A DNA stretch of 64,000 nt from Acanthaster planci. Lineage: Eukaryota; Echinodermata; Asteroidea; Valvatida; Acanthasteridae. Within the stretch, counting starts at the first letter, position 1. Each line of letters begins with the position of its first letter. The stretch is taken from contig NW_019091372.1 in NCBI RefSeq assembly GCF_001949145.1, forward strand, positions 1,408,203 to 1,472,202. The letters are read 5' to 3'. Below the pieces are notes generated by a model that worked only from the letters and a program-made list of their open reading frames with translations, did not search any database and was not told the DNA's origin. This document shows, piece by piece, positions 1-11,825 of the stretch. Both the position numbers and the translations under genes were made by a program.

Positions 1-55
1 CGAACCCACGACCTCCTGCTTACTAGTGCAGATGTCTTAACATCTGCACTAATAC
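1..55 (-). repeat. tRNA-derived SINE fragment
   Basis: Read on the minus strand, the segment ends in a box-B-like GTGGGTTCG after GCAGGAGGTC. It closely matches the longer tRNA-like unit at 15302-15385. It is truncated by the window edge and lies in the first intron downstream of the STK38-like exon. Confidence 0.6.
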
Positions 56-69
56 ATCTTGAAAATTAC

Positions 70-215
70 CTGTTGAGTCTCTCCTCTTTCTGACACCACA
101 GGTTGGTGTAGAAGTTTTCCAGCGTGACCTTGGCCTTGGTGACCTTGTCGTAGGTGTGGGAGGAATACCGGACCCCGCCCGTGGTAGCCGCCATGTTGTT
201 GCTGGACGTGATCAT
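70..215 (-). CDS. STK38: NDR-family serine/threonine kinase (STK38/STK38L-like), first coding exon, cut by window edge
   Basis: Only the N-terminal 48 codons plus two bases are present; the kinase domain lies beyond the left edge. The translation begins MITSSNNMAATTGG and contains KVTLENFYTNLWCQKEERLN. This resembles the N-terminal regulatory region of NDR1/2 (STK38, tricornered), the segment that binds MOB1 and S100-type activators in known family members, which act in Hippo-like signalling and cell morphogenesis. The exon ends at AG followed by the donor gtaatt, in phase 2. The start ATG at 215-213 is the first in frame; three bases upstream is a usable acceptor (ctgag at 223-219), so at least one noncoding 5' exon probably lies at higher coordinates. 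A second ATG at codon 8 is a possible alternative start. STK38 versus STK38L cannot be separated from this exon. Confidence 0.85.
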
Positions 216-1799
216 CCCCTCAGGGCATGAAGCTACAAGGAAGGCCGCTGTTTCACGATGTCACCATGGAAAGTCTGGAAGGAGCGAGAGAAAAAAACAT
301 CCGTTTTTTGGAGGGGCAAAATTCAAAGAAACACAATCAGCGAACAGAGCGAGTCTGCTTTGAAGCTGTTTTCGGCTTATCGGGCAGGAGTTCATCCCTT
401 TCCCGAGCATGAGAAGACTGAGACTATTTTCGTTTCTCCTGCTTTGGATGTCAGTCCACTGGAAGTCGTTCCTCCGGTAGTGTGGAGACCCACATTGCTG
501 AGTCCAGTGAGAGAAGTACGAGGGGTGAAGGGACTTGCCTAAGGCCACAACTTATGGACAGCAACTGGCTTTGGACCTCTGACATTCTGAGTAAGAGTTA
601 CAAACCTTAACCATAAGGGCCACTCCCACTAGTAAACAAACAGCAAACTAATTTTAACCCTAACCCCCCCAAGGATTGCTGGCCCTAACCTTCCCCATTC
701 ACACAAAGTTAAACACTCATATGGGCCTTTTAAGTTGCAAATACAATTGCACATTCAGGACATTTTATGCACTTACATGTAGGGATTTTTCTGAGAACAG
801 AAATCACTCACAGTATTTGAAAAATTCCATGACGTTTCCATGACTTTAGTCACTATTACAAAATTCCATGACTTTTCCAGGCCCGGAAAGGGAAAACAAA
901 TTTCCATGACTTTTTCATGACTCTTCCAGGTGGCGGAAACCCTGATATACATGTACATAACACTGTACATGTATGTACCTGTGTACTACACAGGTACATG
1001 AACACGTACCAACATGTACATGTATTTACATGTACATGTAGTCTAATCTATCACATTGAAACATACAGAGTACATGTAATGCATTTGTAGCTTAGTGGCT
1101 GGGGCAAACACTGGCAAATGAAATGAAAGGTTCAAATGGACAGGTCAAACCAATGCCTCAAGCCAGAAGCTCCACACTTTTCCGCATCTTCCCTAAAACT
1201 ACATGTACCTATGTACATGTACATGTATGTACACATGAACATGTACGCTGGGCCACCCACTTGTCGACGATGTACTAGATTTTTATAAGCTTTGTGCTTT
1301 TTCATTAAACGGACGTCATCAGACAAAACAGGAAAGAAGTCGGGGGGCGGGGAAAATTGGTCATCTTTTGTCTGTTTGGGTGTTCCAAAAAAAACCAAAA
1401 AACAGGAAAGCTGGATCCGCTCCCGGCTTTTGTAAAACCAGAGTTTTGATTAGATTAGAGGTCTTTCATTTCACAGGTTTAAGTGCTTCATCTCTGGGCC
1501 AGGGCCATTTTGGTCATTGAACCAAATGAAAAGAATCCACTACTGGCCTTATACAGTCATCATAGAGTCTGAGGCCAAACATGTATACATGTAGACAAGG
1601 AAAGGACAAACTATACGGTATTTTACAAGTTAACGTTAACAAGTACTGTACATGTACCGGTACCCGTGTGCACTTGTTGGAGTTAATGAAACTGGTCAAT
1701 CAAATGAGAGACACGAACATGTACATGTACGGTTCACCCATACCAGGATATATTGTATGTACCTATACAGTATGTGCAGTATGGTGCAATGTGCTAGTG

Positions 1800-2043
1800 G
1801 GGAATTCCGGAAATTAAGGGGCCACTTTCTTCATGTCCCTGTCACATCGGGCAAACGATTTTGTAAGTTGAGACCACATTTTCCAATTTCCAAGAGTGAC
1901 GGATTAATGCAAGTTACCTGCCAAACAAATAGGAATAGTTTGAAATCAATTCCGGTGACATTTCCATGTCAAATAACAAAGGTCAGATGTAACAGGGACA
2001 CAAAAATGTCACACATATGGACCCCTGATCTCTGGAATTAGCC
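1800..2043. mobile_element. Inverted-repeat element (MITE-like), family with GTGTCCCTGTTRCATCTGAC ends, copy 1
   Basis: The left arm contains AATTCCGGAAATTAAGGGG and TGTCCCTGTCACATC. The right arm, reverse complemented, contains AATTCCAGAGATCAGGGG and TGTCCCTGTTACATC. The middle holds AATTTCCAAGAGTGACGG and GCCAAACAAATAGGAATA, which recur in the copy at 42338-42578. There is no open reading frame for a transposase, so it is non-autonomous if mobile. Confidence 0.7.
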
Positions 2044-2997
2044 AGGTACAGTGTACACGTTTCGTACAACTATTCCGGCAGGCAAATTCTGCCGTCAAAA
2101 ATAAAGAGTCTGCCCATTAAGAAATGCACGCCTCCCATACTTAATTACATGTACAAGACACCTTCAGGATACACAGTGACTGCATGGCTGCCGCACACTG
2201 CGTAACATTCTCACATGCCTGCACCTGCAGCGCTCTATTACTTATGCATGTAAACACACACTCATGAATGCCGTTTCCTCGGAAATCAACATGGTTCAAC
2301 CTGCCGGTCCGGTACATGTACAGTATGTCAAGTACATGTACCGTAGCAGGAGACTGTACTGGCATGACTGGTGCTGGTAGTCTGGTTCCTAATCTCACGT
2401 ACTGCTCCTTTGAAAAATATTTCCTGCAAATGGCAAAATACGCACAAGCACTGTACATGTAATAAAATGTGGCCTACCCAGAACTTAAAACTGATGGTGT
2501 GGACTGTCATACTTATTAGATTTACAACTTTAAACCTTTTTTTTTTAGGGGGGGTTGACAGCACTTCATGCAAAGCGAAATCTCCCCGATCCCCTTTCTA
2601 AGAGTGTGGTGGTTACTGCACTGTGCACTTTGTAAAACCAAAATGAAACCACTGTAATACTGAAAGTAATATCTGCCTAACCATCACATGTACGTACGTG
2701 TGCAAAGAGGACACTCATGTACACAAGTTGCATGATGTACACATGTCCATGTACACACATACTGAACATGTGTAGTCAACATGGCAGGCCTGCCTTCATG
2801 TACTGATACATAAATGCTGTACATAGAATCTTTGGCAATTCTGTGCAGGTCACAGAATTGCCAAAGTGTTTCCTAGTTCTATGGAATAACCAAGCTGACG
2901 TGGAACACTCCACTCGAAATTCAAACTTTTCTGAATTCTCCACTCAATTAACATAGTACCGGTAGATATGGTGGGTAAGTACATGTAGGTTTGGCCT

Positions 2998-3363
2998 AAT
3001 AAGCCATTTGCGAGTTAAATTTGAATAAAATCTGGTGCACTGAGTTACAAATCTGACTGCACAAAACATTACGATTTAAATTTCCCAGACTAAAGACACT
3101 GTTCCTATACCTCGTGATTCAGGGCAAGCTTTCGCATAGCGACCACCACCTCTGGCATGGACTGGTTCCTTCGTACCTTTCTTATCCATTGAGAACAGTG
3201 TATTGTTGCAAGGCGTCTCTTGTGTAACTACGCAAAAGCTTGCCCCGAATCACAAGATATAGCAACGTTGGTTTTAGTAAGGAGAATTGTTGTTATGTTC
3301 ACGTGAATTTAAAGAACTCAGTGTACCAGATTTGGGTCAAAGTTAATTTGCAAAAGGCTTAAT
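2998..3363. mobile_element. Foldback element with long terminal inverted repeats, copy 1
   Basis: The left end reads TAATAAGCCATTTGCGAGTT then AATAAAATCTGGTGCACTGA. The right end, reverse complemented, reads AATTAAGCCTTTTGCAAATT then CAAATCTGGTACACTGAG. The inner arms also pair (CCTCGTGATTCAGGGCAAGC with the complement of GCTTGCCCCGAATCACAAG). It is about 366 bp, non-coding, and matched by a second copy in reverse orientation at 55105-55472. Confidence 0.8.
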
Positions 3364-4839
3364 TATGCATCAAGTTTCTTCTGGACAGCCAGTTACACAC
3401 GGTAACACTGCACACACACGTACACGGAAGGTACATGTACAATTGTACGTCATAAAATGGATTGGTTTTTTTTTTAGAATGGCAAGAATCCGGGCAGTTG
3501 GCCTACCGGTGCTGTACTGTACATGTAGTCTCATTGAATCCGAGAGTGCACTTGTAATCCAAGCCGATGTCACATGCCATTATGTACCGGTATGCAGGCC
3601 ATGAAGCTACAACATTTGGTCTTGTGACAGACCCTCATCTTTGGTAAATCCAGCCCGCCAATGCTTTCCTGGCTTTGTTTGGTTATCACATTCGGCTGCC
3701 CACTGAGAAATTCCTCTGTGGTTCCTCCGACCAAAAGACAGTCTAAAAGGTACACGTACTTCCTGCAGTTGGGGGGGAGGGGAGAGGGGGAAGTGCATGC
3801 GGTCTATGCGCGCTAGCACACCTGCAGAGCGTTGCACCACTTTGACATGATCAATGTGACTTGCACTACACTAACCAACATACTAGAACATGTACTACAT
3901 GACATATACACATGTACATGTGTCACATGTACCGGACCATGTACCCGTACATACATGTACATGTATCCCTAACAATCAAGGGACAAAGCACAGCACGCAT
4001 CCACTGGTTTGAGTAGGAGAATGGTGTCAACTACATGTACACTGTAACGGTACACATGTACATGTATATTTAAATATGACCATTTTTCAGCTGAATGTGC
4101 ACAAATCTGCAGTGTTGCCATCTAAACTGAATGCAGCAACAGGAGATCACAACATGGCAATGGTGCTTATGGGGGCAGGCAATTAGCCATTTTTTCTACC
4201 ATTTATTTACCATTTTAGATGCACATGTACTCGGTACACGTACAGCTCTTAGTACACATAGGGACCAGTGACACGAATACTACTCACTTGTAAAAGTATT
4301 CCAACACATGCCTGGCACAACATTCTTAAAATTTTAACCAAAGGTTGAGGCAATCGATCCTCAACCGGTCTCAAACATGTGATTCACAATTGTGCAGGTG
4401 TACAGCTGTACAAGATTACAATAATTTTTCTGATTAAGTCCCTGATGAATAACACAGGGTAATCACTCACATATCCCATTACATGTACTCAAACTACCCC
4501 TTTAATTAACTCCATTTGAGCCAGCCCACCACTAATGTCTCACCAGGTGAAAATAATTGACCAGTTTTGTAAACATTAACTAAACCAGCTTAATCATTTC
4601 CTTGTTGAAGCAGCAGGCAGCAGAGCACATCCTGTCACAGGCCAGGAACTCAGACACACCCTGTACTTTGTCCCAAGCCAGAAGCCGTTCATTATCTGCA
4701 GCACTACCATTCATAAGATTAAGAATGGCCCAAGGAGATTCATGCTTTGTCCCACATACATGTAAGACACCAAGGATACATATTCATGACAAGGCCAACT
4801 GAATTCATACACAACACCGACCAGCAGTATTATGGTCCA

Positions 4840-5097
4840 GACCATCACAAGGCCATTGGCAAACCCAGACACAAGACCAGAAAGAAGACCAGACACAAGG
4901 CCAGTCACAAGATAGGACCAGACACAAAACCACACACAAGACCTGACACAAGACCAGTCCCCAGACCAATCACAAGTCCAATCACAAGACAAGTCACAAG
5001 ACCTGACACAAGACCAGACAAAAGACCAGACTCAAGACCAGTTACAAGACCAGTTACAAGACCAGTCATAAGACCAGTAACAAATAAGGGCCGAAAG
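4840..5097. repeat. Degenerate 12-bp minisatellite (ACAAGACCAGAC)
   Basis: About 20 imperfect units of ACAAGACCAGAC / ACAAGACCAGTT follow one another. Because the unit is a multiple of three, frames on both strands stay open (a Thr-Arg-Pro rich frame on plus, a Gly-Leu-Val rich frame on minus). These are repeat artefacts and not genes. Confidence 0.85.
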
Positions 5098-7016
5098 TAA
5101 CATTTGAACATGTGTAGCTTGGGACTTGAACTCCGACTGGAGGTCACAACACATTCCTTTCAAAGCCCCAGTACTTTACCAACAAAACAAAGGGTCAAAA
5201 AGTAAGAAATCCATATACAGTGTATTTAACACACATGCAACCATAAGTCACGGATTTCATGTTGAAATTTAAAGTAAAAGCTCTAATGTACTGTACATCA
5301 TGTACCCTACAGGTAGTAGTCACCTTACGAATTCAACCTTCTCCCTTTGCACAACTGAAAATCAAAATTCGTGCCTGCAAAATGTTCGGCCTATTTAGCC
5401 AATAATTTGGTTAGTGGTGGTGACATCACCTGTCAATAAATGTATTCAAAATACACGTACATGAGTATGCGCATGCTATGGCACATGGACAGTAGGTGTA
5501 CATGTACATGTACGTATGTCTTACAATTTACATGCTCACTGGACAGGCTATACAAGTTCACACACAAATTTGATAGTACATGTACATATGTACATGTACA
5601 TAAACCACTTACTGTCAGGGCTTCTCTAATATGCTAGAGGTGTACATGTACATGTTCTGGTATGCAAACTCACATGCAGGTCCAGTTTGTAATTTTATCA
5701 TGGCAGCCACGCAGTACTTCAATTTCTAGGTGTGACCCACCGCCCCGCGATTGGCCAAGGGCTTTGTAACAGGTGGCCTACAGGTGCACATGATACAGAG
5801 GCTTTCAAATGCCATTGTATTCTGTTACACTGTCAAATTTGGCCATGCATGTTCCAAACTACCTGTGAGTTGGATTTTAAATTTAATGGCATTGAGAAGA
5901 CACATCAAGCTGGTTCTACAGAGTTCAACTTCAAGTTGTAACTTGTAACACAACTGAGAAAACGGGCTTAGAACAAGTTGAGTCTAACACAGAGTTACTG
6001 AATCTTCCCAGCAACCAACATGCTCTCTTTGGACTTATCTGTTCATAAAATCTGTAACTTTAAAGATAAACAAAAAAAATTCTGTTAGACATTTCACCCC
6101 CCCTCAACTTAAAGCAGACCACTGCAAGGGAATAGCACGATTTACTACATATCACCTTTTTGGGTCATGAATATCTATGCATCACAGATTCCCTTTACCA
6201 ATCAATTAGAGTCTTTTTGAGCTCCTTTAATATGACTTTGCACGGTGAGCTGGCTTCCGTGTACAATAAAATATCACTTTATAATTGATACATGTACATT
6301 GTACATGCACTGTCAGCCAAGTTCTCTTGTATTCTGTTCCACAAAGCATGCCACAGAGATCACAGAGCAGCTCTACAGTAATAAAGTGATTTACATTTCT
6401 TCTACACTTGTACATGTACGGTACATGTATACATGTACATGTACAGTACCAGCATCTTAAACACATGTACAATGTACAGGTACATGTATTTTGTACAAGC
6501 ACCCTCCAACTCAATCCGCATAAATCCCTCAGACATCTAATCACTGGAGTGTGGTATATGGCAGGTGTGTAGCTTGCCATAAAACCACAGACCAACAATG
6601 CAGGGGCCAATAACAAGCCATCTTTGGGACCCAGGGTTAAACCCGATGCCTCCTCTCAGCATGATCTAAGCCAGAACACACTGATCATATTCATAACGGT
6701 AAGGCCACAATGTGTCACATTTCTCGGCCACTGTGCATGGCTCAGGTGCACTGTTGGGTGGTACATGATCTCTCTTGATTGGTTCTCAGTGAAGTGGGAC
6801 TGTATACCCATATCTGATCTCAGACACAATGAATACATTCTACGGCTTTACAGCAGAGGCAAAAAACAGGTACAAATTACATGTATACTGAACCGCTATT
6901 ATCAATATAGTTATCTATTTTTTTTCTTTCTTTTTTTCTCAGGCAATTAACCCTAACCTCATGCAGCTATGTATCTGCACTTCTACACACATTTCAATGT
7001 ACATGTGAGGGGGGAG

Positions 7017-7276
7017 CGGGTACCGTAGCGGTTCTTTCCTCGCTTTGCACCAATGAGGCCCGGGTTCGAGTCCCGGCTTGGCCCAGGCTTTAAGTGTATT
7101 TGGTTTCATGTCCATACTCGCTCTCGCAGGTTTTCTCCAAGTGCTCCGGTTTCCTCCTGCCTCTAAAACTGGACCTTCTTCCTAACTCCGTAATGTGAGG
7201 CTGATTAAAAAAACGTACAGCTATTGGCGCAAATAGCCTGAGTTGCTGAAAGCGCCATTAAAACAAAACAACAACA
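7017..7276 (+). repeat. tRNA-derived SINE
   Basis: A tRNA-like head with a strong box B (GGGTTCGAGTCCCGGCTTGG) is followed by a body containing CTCGCAGGTTTTCTCCAAG and GGTTTCCTCCTGCCTCTAAA. It ends in an A-rich tail (AAAACAAAACAACAACAAC). This is SINE architecture. The body resembles the copy at 41878-42045, sharing the CTCCCACCTCTAAAACT-type segment. Confidence 0.75.
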
Positions 7277-7619
7277 ACATGTACTGTACATACCGGTATA
7301 CGGGTATGTACATCTATGTATGTATTCTATTGTTACTGAAACTGTGATCGAAAGATCAATAGTCTACAACCAAGAACAGAAAAACATCCATCGTATAATA
7401 TCGACAATGAATCTTTTTTTTTTTTAATTGTACATGTACATGAAGCATTTCAGATTTTTCCTTGCAAATTTTCTGAATTCAATGAGCGGATTAGGTCCTG
7501 AGCCAATATAATAAGCGAGGTGTAAATACGTGCAAACAACCCGCAAACTGAAAAGCCAGAAAGCTTGATGTTAATCATGGATTTGATGGCCAGAGTAAGA
7601 ACAGCTTGAAATTACGCAG

Positions 7620-7845
7620 GCCTTTGCGAAAGAGTTCCACATACATGTACATGTACAGACACCATTTGACACCCCGTGCACAAACCCTATGAAACTGGTC
7701 TGAAAATTTTAAGTGTTTTTAGGCAAATGACTTTGTATTTTACATCCTGAATTGAACTCTTCTGGACATGTTTTTGCTTTCTGATGGTCAATAGGTCACC
7801 GTAGGGATTAATTACTCGCGTCCGTATATGGAACTCTTCCCGGCC
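7620..7845. mobile_element. Inverted-repeat element with GAGTTCCATATACGGACG ends, copy 1
   Basis: The left end carries AAGAGTTCCACATAC; the right end is CGTCCGTATATGGAACTCTT, its near-complement. The interior shares CACAAACCCTATGA, ACTGGTCTGAAAA and GACATGTTTTTGCTTTC with the copy at 40285-40480. Related ends occur at 37682-37876 and 27186-27212. No transposase frame is present. Confidence 0.7.
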
Positions 7846-10297
7846 TTTGCACCAGGTCAACACTGAACATGTAGGCCTATGTCAAAACCTTCATTAAGTC
7901 TCCATCGATTGGTCTTCGAGCATGTCGAGTGCTGACTACCTAATTTATGTCCAACATATCTGCAGAAAAAGAACATGTCCATGTCCTATGGTGTTCATGT
8001 CCTATGCTGAGTACAATGTGTAAGGAAAGTTCCGTGCATTTCAATGTATTTTTCAAAGAAAAATTGAAAAAAAATTCAGTTCCTTCATTACTGACCTTTA
8101 ACTTTGTTCAAATTCATGAACATGATGAATGGGATCGTGAAAAGGTGGAGGCAGGATTCAACGTTCTTTCCAAATCTGTGACTAGCCTAAAAAAAAAAAG
8201 CACAGCGATTTTTGATACTTACTAAAATCAGCTGACTTTTGCTGAACCTTGTGCAGAGACCTACATAATCAGGGCAGCTTGTGTCGCCAGCGCAGCCGTA
8301 CGTCCAAAATTTGACTGCTGGGCCTACTGCGCGATATCCCGCAGTGACTGACTGGTGTCGTGAGTGTCTGAGACTGGAGTGTACGAACTTCGGTGAGTCA
8401 CTGCTGCTAGCCTAACGTTACAGCCTGGAATACAAACAAGGTGTCAACCTTGATGAGTGCGACAGCCAAAACAGATGAATTCAGTCTCGCACAATCAATT
8501 TATCAATGAGCTCACAGGTTTAGCTTTGTTTGCAATCTGTAGTTTTGAAAATAGTCCCCCACTCATTTATGCCATTCATCAAGCTTTTGTGGCTTTGAAC
8601 ATGTTGAATGGCGTGATCCTTGTTGACATGATACGTACGGGCAGAAGATAGATGAGGGCGAATTAACTATGCTGGTACCCGCTCCTTTGTCTGGTAACTG
8701 TGGTATCAAGTAAAGACAATCCCTGATATATTTCCGGGCGCCTGACTACATCAGATTTTCCTACGCAAACTGGAAAGGAGAAAGGTAACTCGGCCGGAAA
8801 CCAGTTGAACAGCTGCGGGGAAAAAAAGTTTAAAAATAGACTCGCTACAAGTCACCCCGTCAAAAGTTATCAATATTTTACCACAAAATTCCACCACTTT
8901 TCGAGAAAAAAAGAAGAAACATCCACAATAGGAGTTTTGGTCGGGGTGAGGGTGGCGACTTGGGATTTTTCAGGTTAAGAATATTTTTTATTTTCATGTC
9001 ACGTAAGAGATTGTGCTCAGATTTGAGGGCGGTTAAGTAGAGGTTGTAATCGGTGCAGACTGCAGCAAGTTAAGTGCTGTCATTTTATTTACGCAGTAAA
9101 GATCCGGTTCCGTTTGAGAGACGCAACTGAGACTCCCGTATCTGGAATTTAAACTACATTTATTACCATTTACTCACCCTGCACCGCAACTGAATTTTTT
9201 TCTAACACGAAGGACGAGACTGAAATGGGAAACAATAAGCGAAATCCAGTGATCCATTCACCCTTGAATAATAGTCGCGTGTACGAACGCACACCTGCTA
9301 TACTTTTACTATAGGATATTTTCGGCAAAATTAAAAAAAAAACTTCGAACAAAGCTTGATGCGCATTTTCAAGAACCGCGGTGAATCGTTGGCAAAATTC
9401 CGGGTAAAAAAGAGGAAGTCTACCAGGAAATGTTGAATGATTTGGCGCGCAGGCTGGGCAACCCAAATGTTATTGTTTGCACAGGATCGTTCCAAGAATC
9501 AATGTTCTTTTTCAAAATGGAAAATGCAATAAAGTCGGATGTGTAGACAACAATAAAATTGCAACACGGTTTACATGATTAAAATGTGACATCTTTTAAT
9601 ACTTTGCTATAAAGTTATACAAAATAGAAGTCTTTTTAACAAAAGAATAAATCTTATCACGTGGTGATTGAACCGTTTCAAACAGTGTTCACCTTTTTAA
9701 AATATTGATTACAAAAAAACACAATAAAAGTTGAAATTAAAATACCAAAAAGGTGAGACTTTTGTCATCTGTGCACATTATTCAAACAAAGAAATGGAAT
9801 AATTTTCATGATTTTCTATATAACTCAGCAAAACGGCCTAAAAATGGAGGAGTGGTCCTGAACAGCCCCAAACTGCCCAAACCTCTTCCAAAAGAAGTTA
9901 CATGTACAATAAAAATATGTGACTTTTTATATTGCTAAGTCAACTTTTCCAATCCCACTTATTCTCCGGACACAAATATAAGAGTGTGGGAAGAAGAAGG
10001 CTCAGGACAGAACCCTTAAGTTGAGAAGTGAATCTCAACAAAGATGTTACAAAAAAAAAATCTACATTCTGAGTCACCACAGGGCGGTGTATACATCTGC
10101 GGAGGGGAATTGCATTTATGTGGTATCTGCTTGTAAACAAGAGAGGGCGCTTTGTCACCTAGCAACTGTCATTGTTGGGGGGGGGGTATTTGAATGAATT
10201 TGTTACGGCAGCTACTGTTCCACATCCAAGTCCTGCCATTCAGAAATGATTAGTTCGAGCTTTGTCAGCTGAACTGGGACGTGGAATTGGAAGAGCT

Positions 10298-10543
10298 GGG
10301 GCCAATTTCATAGAGCTGCTTAAGCACAAAATTTGCTTAAGTGTGAACGAACTTTGCCTGACAAATCAGGTTACCAGCCAAAACTTCTTGTGACGCATAT
10401 TGTTTTGGAATGGCATTCACCTGTCTTTTGGTTAGCATGACAATCACATAGATTTTGAGCTGGTAACCTTTGCTTTTTAAGCAAGGGTTTTTTTGCGCTT
10501 AAGCAAATTTTGTACTTTTAAGCAGCTCTATGAAAGTGGCCCC
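10298..10543. mobile_element. MITE with GGGGCCAATTTCATAGAGCT ends, copy 1
   Basis: The first bases (GGGGCCAATTTCATAGAGCT, GCTTAAGCACAAAATTTGC) are the near-perfect complement of the last (AAGCAAATTTTGTACTTTTA, AGCAGCTCTATGAAAGTGG). The interior GACAAATCAGGTTACCAGCC and CCTGTCTTTTGGTTAGCATG are shared with the copy inside TTC17 intron 9. It is non-coding and about 246 bp. Confidence 0.85.
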
Positions 10544-10951
10544 TTTTTATAAGGAGAGTAGTGCCAACTTCAGACTTTGGAACCAAAATGGCTGTTCATC
10601 GTCTGTGCAGTACAGCATGAGGCTGTCGTGTGCTAATTGCCCACGTGTATCGATGCATAAGCCACCATTTTGCTTCCAACAGTTGAGGCGCTCACGTTGC
10701 AACTCTCTCCATGAACAGCTCTCGAGATTGGTCAATAAAGTGCCCCCTCTAGCATCGCCAGACATTACTGCCATCTTAAGTGCCAGTACTGAGTTTTGTG
10801 CAATGCAGTTGGACATAGCATGATCAGTTTACGGTACAAAAACCACCTCCTGCACTTATAACAACTGCAGTAAAACATTACTCATTGTAAGGCGGGGAAC
10901 CAGTCACATGCACGACACATTACAGTGTACTTTGGCAGGTAACCTGTTTTC

Positions 10952-10957
10952 TTTATT
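10952..10957 (-). terminator. Candidate TTC17 polyadenylation signal
   Basis: TTTATT on plus reads AATAAA on minus, about 870 bases after the TTC17 stop, and is the first canonical signal I see there. Without transcript data this is only a candidate. Confidence 0.25.
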
Positions 10958-11825
10958 GCTAAGCAAATAGTTTGGGCATTTGGCAAATTTCAGTACTAAG
11001 CACATGCGTTGAACTGGAAACCAGTTACTAGCGGGGTAAACACAGGGCTTTTGCCTGGTAGCCTTCGCTTGGTATTCAGCAAAGTCTATGAAGTTTCAGC
11101 ACATCTCAGGAATCAGCCTGAGAGTTAAGGCCGACCCTACTAAGAGCGAAAGCAAGCGCAAATGCGAATTTGTGACGTAGGCTCAAATATTTGCGCTGCG
11201 AATTTGCAAAAGTTCAACACATTTCGACGTCAGCGAAGAAACTCAGCACCAAATCTTTCGTGATGTCAAATTACCGTCACTTTCACATTCGCCTGTAGTA
11301 CGAAGTGGCCTTTAGGCATGTTAAAAAGCTAGTACTAAATGCATTTCAGCTCTCGTCTACAGTTGCATTACACTATGCCAAGGAGTTGTCTCGGATGCCA
11401 AAATGAGACTCCAAAAAACACGGCATGAATGCTTACCATGGAAAAACAGAACTGACAAATTTATATTTCAACATTTTGTGGCTAAATATTGACCTGGGAA
11501 AAATAATTTGACTTTAACACTGTAAAATAGATTTAAGGTATTTGTGAGGAGGTCGTTCACTGTAACAGTGGGCACCGGTGATGACCTTTAACCTTTGGAA
11601 TAGGAACAGCAAGCTGTTTTTTGGAACATGCCAACTTGTGACCTGACTAGTGACTTGCCCTTTGACCTGACTAGTGACCTGTCCTATGACCTGGTTTGCG
11701 GCCTTGCCTGTGTGTTGTAATTAAGTGGCACCAACTTAGTTATTCGTTGGTTCGGAATAATGTGAGTCTGACGGCTTTCCCAGTTGGGTTATCGGCACTG
11801 ACAACAACATTTGATCCCTCAGTCA

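Larger units (their letters stand above)
944..7660. repeat. Cluster of TACATGTA / ACATGTAC simple palindromic repeats
   Basis: Short tracts built from the self-complementary words TACATGTA, GTACATGTAC and GGTACATGTACC recur throughout. Examples are near 950-1050, 1200-1240, 1640-1730, 2310-2345, 3880-4070, 5500-5610, 6290-6490 and 7280-7320. Tracts are 8-40 bases and interrupted by unique sequence, so this is a dispersed rather than a tandem array. The same words reappear more sparsely at 39.66, 41.3, 42.6, 57.77-57.84, 58.5-58.8, 59.05-59.09 and 62.6-62.9 kb, but are nearly absent from the TTC17 gene body. Confidence 0.85.
216..11825. other. Intergenic / 5' region of the STK38-like gene, repeat-rich
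   Basis: No coding exon could be supported here; open frames are short and unlike any family I recognise. The interval should contain the noncoding first exon(s) and promoter of the STK38-like kinase and the 3' UTR of TTC17, since both genes run leftward. It contains dense TACATGTA palindromes (0.94-7.66 kb), inverted-repeat elements at 1800-2043, 2998-3363, 7620-7845 and 10298-10543, a 12-bp minisatellite at 4840-5097 and a SINE at 7017-7276. The stretch 7.9-9.6 kb is plain, AT-rich sequence with a few CpG-richer patches (8280-8420, 9000-9130) that could be promoter sequence, but nothing fixes a start site. Confidence 0.6.

Noticed and set aside
4747-5100. 117-residue Thr-Arg-Pro rich frame (and a Gly-Leu-Val rich frame on the other strand)
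   Set aside because: Produced by a 12-bp minisatellite whose unit is a multiple of three; both strands stay open for that reason.
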